In this document: in pieces, positions 9,918 to 20,200 of the stretch | Layout of the letters: each line of letters begins with the position of its first letter | Numbering within the stretch: position 1 is the stretch's first letter | NCBI RefSeq assembly: GCF_954871325.1 | Contig: NC_088775.1 | Coordinates: 50,073,561 to 50,137,560 of the forward strand | From: Gordionus sp. m RMFG-2023 | Lineage: Eukaryota; Nematomorpha; Gordioida; Chordodea; Parachordodidae | Direction of reading: 5' to 3' | DNA: 64,000 bases | Notes under the pieces: model-generated | Told to the model about the DNA's origin: nothing | The model's database searches: none | Seen by the model: only the letters and a program-made list of their open reading frames with translations | Translations under genes and position numbers: made by a program

Positions 9918-9924
9918 TTATAAT
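9918..9924. repeat. Target-site duplication, left copy
   Basis: TTATAAT lies directly before the element start at 9925 and is repeated exactly at 13622-13628, directly after the element end. Confidence 0.75.
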
Positions 9925-9983
9925 CATAGGCGTAGCCAGGATTTTCCTAAGGGGGTGGGGAATTAAAAAATTACCGAGGGCTT

Positions 9984-10009
9984 CGCCCCCAGATTCCAAT
10001 TTGGGGGCG
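9984..10009. other. GC-rich hairpin inside the left transposon end
   Basis: CGCCCCCAGA and TTTGGGGGCG face each other across a 6-base loop with one mismatch. This is a strong stem in very AT-rich DNA. Subterminal hairpins of this kind may serve as transposase recognition or structure signals, but that is inference. Confidence 0.7.
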
Positions 10010-10329
10010 CTTTTGGCCGGGTTACCTTAGTCTATATATAGTGATAAAATGTTTTTACAAGATAGGAGGTTAATTTTAGTAAAAAAAATAAGCCTGGAAC
10101 AAATATGAAATATATTTTTATTAATTTATATAAATATAATTAATTACTTGTATATACATTAATATAAAAGCAGAGTAATAATTTATTCCAAACAAGTATA
10201 AGAAATTTATTTATAAAAAGTAAGTAGACATATAGTTGATATTCCTCAATTATATATAACTAGTAGAAAGCCCGTCAAAAATGACGGGGAATGAGATTTT
10301 TATTCATTTTTTACGATAGATGTCATGCC

Positions 10330-10520
10330 AGGTTCAAGCTCACAATATTAGGAAGCATCCAAGATCTTATAATTTTAAAAAAGTTTATCAAGCCCAGCTC
10401 AACCCTTAATAATTTTTAAAAGATATTCCCAAGTCAGGTGCAAGCTAATATTAATTTTGAAGTTCCAAGCCCAGTCCTGCCTATTATAATTTTGAAAATT
10501 TTTTCCCGCCTCGGAGACAG
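10330..10520. repeat. Degenerate short tandem repeats
   Basis: Three or four loose copies of about 60 bp contain CAAGCTC or AAGCCCAG followed by TATAATTTT. They are divergent and AT-rich, with no coding content. Confidence 0.5.
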
Positions 10521-11198
10521 TTAAATTTTAAATATCATCACTTGAACGGGAAATATCTGATTTACCAATTAGTCTAATATGGAAAAAAAAACATGTAAAT
10601 TCCGTATTAAAGGAAACTGGGAAGGCCTGGGCACTTATTAGAGAATCATGACAAATAAAATAAAAATAACCGACTCTTATACTTTTTTGTAATATGATCA
10701 ATTAAAATTATATCTAAAAAATATGTTGTTTATTATATAAGGTGATTGTTGTTTTTCAGATATATTTAATGTATGTCTTGCATTTCTGAAATTATTTGTC
10801 AAAGAATTTGATAAGGGATATATATATTTTTTATGTTAAGTAAAAAAAAATGCTGTCTATTTAAATTACAAAAATTCCATTAAACACTAATGAAACTTAT
10901 ATGCAAATTATTTATATATTTTTAAAGATATTTTTTTTTATTGACATATAAATTTAGGATAATTTTTTTAAAAAATAATGAGGAATATTTATTATGTATT
11001 TGATAAAATTAAGAGCAAATCCTTGTTTACATTTTAATTTTTGATGGAAAACGTGACAAAATAAATCTGAGCGGTCGTCTGGAGAGGAAATAATTAATAT
11101 ATCATTTTATATAATTTAGGGTTGTAGTGAAGTAATGACGGATTAACAAAGCAGTGTACAAAACACAATACGTACTGATAAAGATGATATGCCTATGA

Positions 11199-11572
11199 AC
11201 GCAAAACGATATTTGTGTCAATGTCAGCATTGGTATCCCCCTCTAAAATAGAATCATGAACGACAATGTTATCTAAACCATAAAACGCTCATAAGTATTG
11301 TTATAATGGCCACGATAGAACTACTGCATATTTTTCCATTAATAAAGTTGATGAAATTGGCTGTACTGTACATTCAAGTTTGAACACGCAAAACGATATT
11401 TCTGTCAATGTCAGAATTGGTATCCCCTTCTAAAATAGAATCATGAACGACAATGTTAACTCAACCATAAAACGGTCGTAAGTATTGGTATAAAAGCCAC
11501 GACAGAAATACTGTATATTTTTCCATTAATAAAGTTGATGAAATTGGCCGTACTGTACATTCAAGTTTGAAC
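11199..11572. repeat. Tandem duplication, 187-bp period
   Basis: Two copies run 11199-11385 and 11386-11572. The anchor GCAAAACGAT starts at 11201 and 11388, and both copies end in TACATTCAAGTTTGAAC. Copies differ at scattered sites. The unit has no long reading frame. It lies within the TIR element and may represent growth of its interior by unequal exchange. Confidence 0.85.
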
Positions 11573-12170
11573 ATTCCTCTAAATATTCATGAAAGTTTCT
11601 CAGAGAATCGGATAAAGTAATATTTATATTAACTCCTAGTAAAGTGAATGATAGTACAGAATTAAATGTTTATATTTGTTAAAAAATAGGCGGAGGTGGC
11701 ATAGGGATTGTGGCAGTGGTGATAGAAATATCATTTGGAGAAATGGGTGAAAACAAAATAAACATATATATAAAACATAAGATAAAAAAAAATAAACCTC
11801 CAGATGAGTTCATTTCAAGCGTAGTTCTTTTTTAATTTGTCTACCAGTAACTTTAGAACGGGTAAGGCGTTTGTTTAATCGTCATTATTTTCTTTGCTTA
11901 TCTTTAATAATAGATTCATCATGTTTTGTAGCAATGTGAGGGATTAGGGTTAGCCTAGACAAATAAAGAAATCAGGCAAAAATATAAATAAACTATTGTT
12001 AAAATTAAACAAACATTAGAATAATGTAAAACCGGTAGATGGGTCAATATTAGATGCATATTTCTAGTAGTTAGAGGGCTATCATCAAAAGACTTATCAA
12101 GCCTATTATGATATTCTAAAAGTTAAAAAATAACATGATGAATGTAATGTTATTAAGATTAAGGTTAATT
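11573..12170. other. Transposon interior, weak peptide trace only
   Basis: On the minus strand near 11830-11890 a short frame reads RLTRSKVTGRQIKKELRLK before a stop, which looks protein-like but is preceded by stops in all useful frames. I cannot assign it to a family. Nothing else is evident. Confidence 0.25.
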
Positions 12171-12410
12171 AATTGTAAGGTAATTAAAAAATGAGATTAA
12201 AGAGAGGGGGGGGAAGAAGGTACTAATTTTTATATTATAAAAATAATAAAAATTAAATTAAAGGAATTGATAAGGTTTTGAGTGGTTAATAGATAATAGA
12301 GATAGAAAGAAAAGAATGAGATAATAAAATTTAGTGATAAATAAATTCATTAAGGGAGGGGAAAAAAATAAAGTAAGTGGATTGGAGATTATAAATAGGT
12401 TAGGATAAGA
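12170..12410. other. Purine-rich tract
   Basis: The plus strand is strongly purine-biased, with runs such as GAGAGGGGGGGGAAGAAGG and GGGAGGGGAAAAAAA. Such tracts can form triplex DNA or block polymerases. There is no gene. Confidence 0.5.
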
Positions 12411-12807
12411 ATATTTAAATATTTGAATATACTTGGTTATCTTCTTAATTATTGGTTATGAAAGAAAAATATGAGTATAACAAAATTTCATTAATGTGTA
12501 ATTGATAATATGATATGAAAATTGAAAAGATAATCTAAAAAATAAATAAAGGATTAAGTGAAAAGTTTCATTCATATTTACAAATTTGAGGGAATATTGT
12601 TTATCTCTCAATCCATGTTAGGTATGTGTACACCAACAATTCCATTCATCTGTATGAATAAAATAAAATAAAATCAACAAATAAAAAAAATAAAAATAAA
12701 TACGTACCGATGACATGACGTAGCGATGACGGTGAGACATCGGAAAATTATAATATAGACTTATTTACAAAATTTGAAGTAAAATTCCACTTTTATAGAT
12801 ATATTTG

Positions 12808-12862
12808 ACAGTTAGAGAATATATTACAGTTAGAAAATATATTACAGTTAATATTTTAACAA
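12808..12862. repeat. Short tandem repeat, about 22 bp, two to three units
   Basis: ACAGTTAGAGAATATATT is followed by ACAGTTAGAAAATATATT and a partial third ACAGTTAATAT. It is a small slippage repeat inside the TIR element. Confidence 0.65.
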
Positions 12863-13606
12863 ATTTTACTAATCAATGCTCTTGATAATAAATATAACAA
12901 CAATTTGCATTCATTATTTAACGCCATCTATTTATTTTAAATAAAAAATGATATTATAATCTTCTTATTATTCATCCCACAATGTCTTTAAAAGATATTT
13001 TCTGATGTTCTTATCAATATTTTATAGTTTTCTGTAAAATATATAATTCGCTATATTGGTAAAAATTAATTGATTGTCATATGATAATTGATAAAATTAG
13101 ATATACTGTAAATCTATGACATATTCCACTGTTTATAATGTGCTTTCATTTTTTTAATTTATGATTTAATTTTATCAATAGTTTTATAATTATATTTTAC
13201 TTTTATTAAGAAAAATATATTAAAATTACTCACTTACTAAAAAAATTTATTTGATATATTATATTATTTAGTAATTTTATGGATCTATTGTTAGTAATTA
13301 TAATAATTTTAACTTTTGTCTTAAGACTTAACTTTGGCTTATATTCCATTTCTTAAAAAACATTTTTGGTTCACTTTTTTTATATATAAATGTCTTTTTT
13401 CCAAATATAAATTATGGTGAATAGTTTTATAAAAAAATATCAACTTTTACAATCTTTCTTTCAAATTATTGTTTAAGATATATGCATACATTTTTGGTGG
13501 TCAAGGAGTGGGGGGAGGACTAAAGTGGATATTTTTTAATAGCTTAAAAAGATATTCACAAAAAGTGATAAATTTCTGAAGGGGGGGATATCCCCTTGCC
13601 CCCCCT
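12863..13606. other. AT-rich transposon interior
   Basis: This stretch has no credible coding frame in either direction and no RNA gene that I recognise. It leads into the G- and C-rich right end of the element at 13580-13621. Confidence 0.5.
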
Positions 13607-13621
13607 CTGGCTACGCCTATG

Positions 13622-13628
13622 TTATAAT
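13622..13628. repeat. Target-site duplication, right copy
   Basis: TTATAAT is an exact match to 9918-9924 on the other side of the element. Confidence 0.75.
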
Positions 13629-13944
13629 ACATAATATCTATTATAGTCTAATTCAAGTGCTCCCATATAATATAATGTATTAAAATTAATTTAAATTTTT
13701 AATTTAAATAAGTGAGAATAGTCATATAGAATTTTGTGAATCAATTTTAATGCCATTTTATCATACTATTCTATTTGTCTCCTCTTTTTCTATCTCCTAG
13801 TTTTTGGTAAAAATAACTAAGTAGCTATCAATATCTTTCAATAATCATTTATGGCGCAAAATTAGTTTTTTAATTAAATTGAGCTCTTTCAATAATTATG
13901 AAAACAATATAATCATTTATTTACCTCTATCTTATATTTTTTAG
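13629..13944. other. Putative intron end, AT-rich
   Basis: There is no coding frame. The last 25 bases are pyrimidine-rich (TTTACCTCTATC followed by TTATATTTTTTAG) and end in AG at 13943-13944, a good 3' splice-site pattern for the exon that follows. Confidence 0.4.
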
Positions 13945-14023
13945 GTGATGAATTAAAGGCAAGATGGAATAATCTTATAGATTATCAGAATATAGAATAT
14001 TTAAAAAAAACACTGTATAATCC
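13945..14023 (+). pseudogene. Probable MADF-domain exon cut off by the satellite
   Basis: Starting right after a splice-acceptor-like AG, the frame reads DELKARWNNLIDYQ. This matches the core of the MADF (Myb/SANT-like, Adf-1) DNA-binding domain, where a Leu/Ile-Lys-x-x-Trp-x-x-Leu-Arg-Asp motif is typical; here Arg is Ile. The first two bases (GT) would complete a split codon. The frame continues as IEYLKKTLYNPE and into the first 160-bp monomer, where a TAG at 14071-14073 stops it. There is no donor site before the array, so the rest of the exon appears lost or displaced by the satellite. No upstream exon is recognisable within 300 bp. It could belong to a real gene with its other exons outside the window, or be a relic. 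Confidence 0.4.
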
Positions 14024-14183
14024 TGAAATTATAAAATATTATTTACTGTTGTTGGTGAGGAAGATGGTATAGCAATGGTGAAGAAATTCTCCTTTCTTTG
14101 CTCAATGTGGTTTCGTTTTTGAAGATGATGTTTTAATTTCCTTGCTCGTAGTTTGCCGTAAATTACCTGAAATAAAACGTGTA
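14024..14183. repeat. Edge monomer of the satellite
   Basis: The first full monomer is already close to the rest (TACTGTTGTTGGTGAGG is intact) but has private changes such as TATTATTTACTG, GATGGTATAGC and GATGTTTTAATTTCC. Its end, TTTGCCGTAAATTACCTG, and the following monomer with TTTACTGTAGTTGG form a pair that recurs at about 19.6, 28.7, 35.6, 52.9, 60.0 and 62.9 kb. Those internal pairs have a small deletion after AATAAAA, while the edge copy keeps AAAACGTGTAAATTG, so the edge seems to preserve the older form. Confidence 0.7.
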
Positions 14184-14220
14184 AATTGAAATTATAAAAT
14201 AGAATTTACTGTAGTTGGTG

Positions 14221-17200
14221 AGGAAGATGGTTTAGCGATGGTGAAGGAGTTCTCTTTTCTTTGCTCAATGTGGTTTCGTTTTTGAAGATGATGTTGTAAA
14301 TTTGCTAGTAGTTTACCGTAAATAACCTGAAATAAAACGTGTAAATTGAAATTATAAAATAGAATATACTGTTGTTGGTGAGGAAGATGGTTTAGCGATG
14401 GTGGAGAAGTTCTCTTTTCTTTGCTCAATGTGGTTTCGTTTTTGAAGATGATGTTGTAAATTTGCTAGTAGTTTACCGTAAATAACCTGAAATAAAACGT
14501 GTAAATTGAAATTATAAAATAGAATTTACTGTTGTTGGTGAGGAAGATGGTTTAGAGATGGTGAAGAAGTTCTCTTTTCTTTGCTCAATGTGGATTCGTT
14601 TTTGAAGATGATGTTGTAAATTTGCTAGTAGTTTACCGTAAATAACCTGAAATAAAACGTGTAAATTGAAATTATAAAATAGAATTTATTGTAGTTGGTG
14701 AGGAAGATGGTTTAGCGATGGTGTAAAAGTTCTCTTTTCTTTGCTCAATGTGGTTTCGTTTTTGAAGATGATGTTGTAATTTCCTTGCTAGTAGTTTACC
14801 GTAAATAACCTGAAATAAAACGTGTAAATTGAAATTATAAAATAGAATATACTGTTGTTGGTGAGGAAGATGGATTAGCGATGGTGAAGGAGTTCTCTTT
14901 TCTTTCCTCAATGTGGTTTCGTTTTTGAAGATGATGTTGTAAATTTGCTAGTAGTTTACCGTAAATAACCTGAAATAAAACGTGTAAATTGAAATTATAA
15001 AAAAGAATTTACTGTTGTTGGTGATGAAGATGGTTTAGCGATGGTGAAGGAGTTCTCTTTTCTTTGCCCAATGTGGTTTCGTTTTTGAAGATGATGTTGT
15101 AAATTTGCTAGTAGTTTACCTTAAATAACCTGAAATAAAACGTGTAAATTGAAATTATAAAATAGAATTTACTGTTGTTGGTGAGGAAGATGGTTTAGAG
15201 ATGGTGAAGAAGTTCTCTTTTCTTTGCTCAATGTGGTTTCGTTTTTGAAGATGATGTTGTAAATTTGCTAGTAGTTTACCTTAAATAACCTGAAATAAAA
15301 CGTATAAATTGAAATTATAAAATAGAATTTACTGTTGTTGGTGAGGAAGATGGTTTAGCGATGCTGGAGAAGTTCTCTTTTCTTTGCTCAATGTGGTTTC
15401 GTTTTTGAAGATGATGTTGTAAATTTGCTAGTAGTTTGCCGTAAATAACCAGAAATAAAACGTGTAAATTGAAATTATAAAATAGAATTTACTGTTGTTG
15501 GTGAGGAAGATGGTTTAGCGATGGTGAAGGAGTTCTCTTTTCTTTGCTCAATGTGGTTTCGTTTTTGAATATGATGTTGTAGATTTGCTAGTAGTTTACA
15601 GTAAATAACCTGAAATAAAACGTGTAAATTGAAATTATAAAAAAGAATTTACTGTTGTTGGTGAGGAAGATGGTTTAGCGATGGTGAAGAAGTTCTCTTT
15701 TCTTTGCTCAATGTGGTTTCGTTTTTGAAGATGATGTTGTAAATTAACTAGTAGTTTACCGTAAATAACCTGAAATAAAACATGTAAATTGAAATTATAA
15801 AATAGAATTTACTGTTGTTGGTGAGGAAGATGGTTTAGCAATGGTGAAGAAATTCTCCTTTCTTTGCTCAATGTGGTTTCGTTTTTGAAGATGATGTTGT
15901 AATTTCCTTGCTCGTACTTTACCGTAAATAACCTGAAATAAAACGTGTAAATTGAAATTATAAAATAGAATTTAGTGTTGTTGGTGAGGAAGATGGTTTA
16001 GCAATGGTGAAGGAGTTCTCTTTTCTTTGCTCAATGTGGTTTCGTTTTTGAATATGATGTTGTAGATTTGCTAGTAGTTTACAGTAAATAACCTGAAATA
16101 AAACGTGTAAATTGAAATTATAAAAAAGAATTTACTGTTGTTGGTGAGGAAGATGGTTTAGCGATGGTGAAGAAGTTCTCTTTTCTTTGCTCAATGTGGT
16201 TTCGTTTTTGAAGATGATGTTGTAAATTTGCTAGTAGTTTACCATAAATAACCTAAAATAAAACGTGTAAATTGAAATTATAAAATAGAATTTACTGTTG
16301 TTGGTGAGGAAGATGGTTTAGCGATGGTGGAGAAGTTCTCTTTTCTTTCTCAATGTGGTTTCGTTTTTGAAGATGATGTTGTAATTTCCTTGCTAGTAGT
16401 TTACCGTAAATAACCTGAAATAAAACGTGTAAATTGAAATTATAAAATAGAATTTACTGTTGTTGGTGAGGAAGATGGTTTAGCAATGGTGAAGAAATTC
16501 TCCTTTCTTTGCTCAATGTGGTTTCGTTTTTGAAGATGATGTTGTAAATTTGCTAGTATTTTACCGTAAATAACCTGAAATAAAACGTGTAAATTTGAAA
16601 TTATAAAATAGAATTTACTGTTGTTGGTGAGGAAGATGGTTTAGAGATGGTGAAGAAGTTCTCTTTTCTTTGCTCAATATGGATACGTTTTTGAAGATGA
16701 TGTTGTAAATTTGCTAGTAGTTTACCGTAAATAACCTGAAATAAAACGTGTAAATTGAAATTATAAAATAGAATTTACTGTTGTTGGTGAGGAAGATGGT
16801 TTAGCGATGGTGGAGAAGTTCTCTTTTCTTTGCTCAATGTGGTTTCGTTTTTGAAGATGATGTTGTAATTTCCTTGCTCGTACTTTACCGTAAATAACCT
16901 GAAATAAAACGTGTAAATTGAAATTATAAAATAGAATTTAGTGTTGTTGGTGAGGAAAATGGTTTAGCGATGGTGAAGGAGTTCTCTTTTCTTTGCTCAA
17001 TGTGGTTTCGTTTTAAAATATGATGTTGTAGATTTGCTAGTAGTTTACAGTAAATAACCTGAAATAAAACGTGTAAATTGAAATTATAAAAAAGAATTTA
17101 CTGTTGTTGGTGAGGAAGATGGTTTAGCGATGGTGAAGAAGTTCTCTTTTCTTTGCTCAATGTGGTTTCGTTTTTGAAGATGATGTTGTAAATTTGCTAG

Positions 17201-20200
17201 TAGTTTACCGTAAATAACCTGAAATAAAACGTGTAAATTGAAATTATTAAATAGAATTTACTGTTGTTGGTGAGGAAGATGGTTTAGCGATGGTGAAGAA
17301 GTTCTCTTTTCTTTGCTCAATGTGGATTCGTTTTTGAAGATGATGTTGTAAATTTGCTAGTAGTTTACCGTAAATAACCTGAAATAAAACGTGTAAATTA
17401 AAATTATAAAATAGAATTTACTGTTGTTGGTGAGGAAGATGGTTTAGAGATGGTGAAGAAGTTCTCTTTTCTTTGCTCAATGTGGATTCGTTTTTGAAGA
17501 TGATGTTGTAAATTTGCTAGTAGTTGAAATAAAACGTGTAAATTGAAATTATAAAATAGAATTTACTGTTGTTGGTGAGGAAGATGGTTTAGCGATGGTG
17601 GAGAAGTTCTCTTTTCTTTGCTCAATGTGGTTTCGTTTTTGAAGATGATGTTGTAATTTCCTTGCTAGTAGTTTACCGTAAATAACCTGAAATAAAACGT
17701 GTAAATTGAAATTATAAAATAGAATTTATTGTAGTTGGTGAGGAAGATGGTTTAGCGATGGTGGAGAAGTTCTCTTTTCTTTGCTCAATGTGGTTTCGTT
17801 TTTGAAGATGATGTTGTAAATTTGCTAGTAGTTTACCGTAAATAACCTGAAATAAAAAGTGTAAATTGAAATTATAAAATAGAATTTACTGTTGTTGGTG
17901 AGGAAGATGGTTTAGCGATGGTGAAGAAGTTCTCTTTTCTTTGCTCAATGTGGTTTCGTTTTTGAAGATGATGTTGTAAATTTGCTAGTAGTTTACCGTA
18001 AATAACCTGAAATAAAACGTGTAAATTGAAATTATAAAATAGAATTTACTGTTGTTGGTGAGGAAGATGGTTTAGCGATGGTGGAGAAGTTCTCTTTTCT
18101 TTGCTCAATGTGGTTTCGTTTTTGAAGATGATGTTGTAATTTCCTTGCTCGTACTTTACCGTAAATAACCTGAAATAAAACGTGTAAATTGAAATTATAA
18201 AATAGAATTTAGTGTTGTTGGTGAGGAAGATGGTTTAGCGATGGTGAAGGAGTTCTCTTTTCTTTGCTCAATGTGGTTTCGTTTTTGAATATGATGTTGT
18301 AGATTTGCTAGTAGTTTACAGTAAATAACCTGAAATAAAACGTGTAAATTGAAATTATAAAAAAGAATTTACTGTTGTTGGTGAGGAAGATGGTTTAGCG
18401 ATGGTGAAGAAGTTCTCTTTTCTTTGCTCAATGTGGTTTCGTTTTTGAAGATGATGTTGTAAATTAACTAGTAGTTTACCGTAAATAACCTGAAATAAAA
18501 CATGTAAATTGAAATTATAAAATAGAATTTACTGTTGTTGGTGAGGAAGATGGTTTAGCAATGGTGAAGAAATTCTCCTTTCTTTGCTCAATGTGGTTTC
18601 GTTTTTGAAGATGATGTTGTAAATTTGCTAGTAGTTTACCGTAAATAACCTGAAATAAAACGTGTAAATTGAAATTATAAAATAGAATTTATTGTAGTTG
18701 GTGAGGAAGATGGTTTAGCGATGGTGGAGAAGTTCTCTTTTCTTTGCTCAATGTGGTTTCGTTTTTGAAGATGATGTTGTAAATTTGCTAGTAGTTTACC
18801 GTAAATAACCTGAAATAAAACGTGTAAATTGAAATTATAAAATAGAATTTACTGTTGTTGGTGAGGAAGATGGTTTAGCGATGGTGAAGAAGTTCTCTTT
18901 TCTTTGCTCAATGTGGTTTCGTTTTTGAAGATGATGTTGTAAATTTGCTAGTAGTTTACCGTAAATAACCTGAAATAAAACGTGTAAATTGAAATTATAA
19001 AATAGAATTTACTGTTGTTGGTGAGGAAGATGGTTTAGCGATGGTGGAGAAGTTCTCTTTTCTTTGCTCAATGTGGTTTCGTTTTTGAAGATGATGTTGT
19101 AATTTCCTTGCTCGTACTTTACCGTAAATAACCTGAAATAAAATGTGTAAATTGAAATTATAAAATAGAATTTAGTGTTGTTGGTGAGGAAGATGGTTTA
19201 GCGATGGTGAAGGAGTTCTCTTTTCTTTGCTCAATGTGGTTTCGTTTTTGAATATGATGTTGTAGATTTGCTAGTAGTTTACAGTAAATAACCTGAAATA
19301 AAACGTGTAAATTGAAATTATAAAAAAGAATTTACTGTTGTTGGTGGGGAAGATGGTTTAGCGATGGTGAAGAAGTTCTCTTTTCTTTGCTCAATGTGGT
19401 TTCGTTTTTGAAGATGATGTTGTAAATTAACTAGTAGTTTACCGTAAATAACCTGAAATAAAACATGTAAATTGAAATTATAAAATAGAATTTACTGTTG
19501 TTGGTGAGGAAGATGGTTTAGCAATGGTGAAGAAATTCTCCTTTCTTTGCTCAATGTGGTTTCGTTTTTGAAGATGATGTTGTAATTTCCTTGCTCGTAG
19601 TTTGCCGTGAATTACCTGAAATAAAACTAAATTGAAATTATAAAATAGAATTTACTGTAGTTGGTGAGGAAGATGGTTTAGCGATGGTGGAGAAGTTCTC
19701 TTTTCTTTGCTCAATGTGGTTTCGTTTTTGAAGATGATGTAATTTCCTTGCTCGTAGTTTAGCGTAAATAACCTGAAATAAAACGCGTAAATTGAAATTA
19801 TAAAATAGAATTTACTGTTGTTGGTGAGGAAGATGGTTTAGCAATGGTGAAGAAATTCTCCTTTCTTTGCTCAATGTGGTTTCGTTTTTGAAGATGATGT
19901 TGTAAATTAGCTAGTAGTTTACCGTAAATAACCTGAAATAAAACGTGTAAATTGAAATTATAAAATAGAATTTACTGTTGTTGGTGAGGAAGATGGTTTA
20001 GCAATGGTGAAGAAATTCTCCTTTCTTTGCTCAATGTGGTTTCGTTTTTGAAGATGATGTTGTAAATTTGCTAGTAGTTTACCGTAAATAACCTAAAATA
20101 AAACGTGTAAATTGAAATTATAAAAAAGAATTTACTGTTGTTGGTGAGGAAGATGGTTTAGCGATGGTGAAGGAGTTCTCTTTTCTTTGCTCAATGTGGT

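Larger units (their letters stand above)
9925..13621. mobile_element. Non-autonomous TIR DNA transposon, 3.7 kb
   Basis: The left end CATAGGCGTAGCCAG at 9925-9939 and its exact inverted copy at 13607-13621 form a perfect 15-bp terminal inverted repeat. A perfect 7-bp duplication, TTATAAT, flanks both sides. Just inside each end is a G-rich strand reading inward (GGGGGTGGGG on the left, GGGGGGG on the right when reversed). No transposase or other credible reading frame was found, so mobility would need a helper enzyme. A 7-bp duplication fits several superfamilies and the TIR does not settle which. Internal content includes a stable GC hairpin, degenerate short repeats, a 187-bp tandem duplication and a purine-rich tract. 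Related GGCGTAGCCAG-type ends are, from memory, frequent in repetitive DNA of aphids and some cnidarians. Confidence 0.8.

Noticed and set aside
13600-13621. TA target duplication of a Tc1/mariner element
   Set aside because: A TA reading is possible, but extending the ends by a few bases gives a perfect 15-bp TIR and a perfect 7-bp flanking duplication, which explains the borders better.
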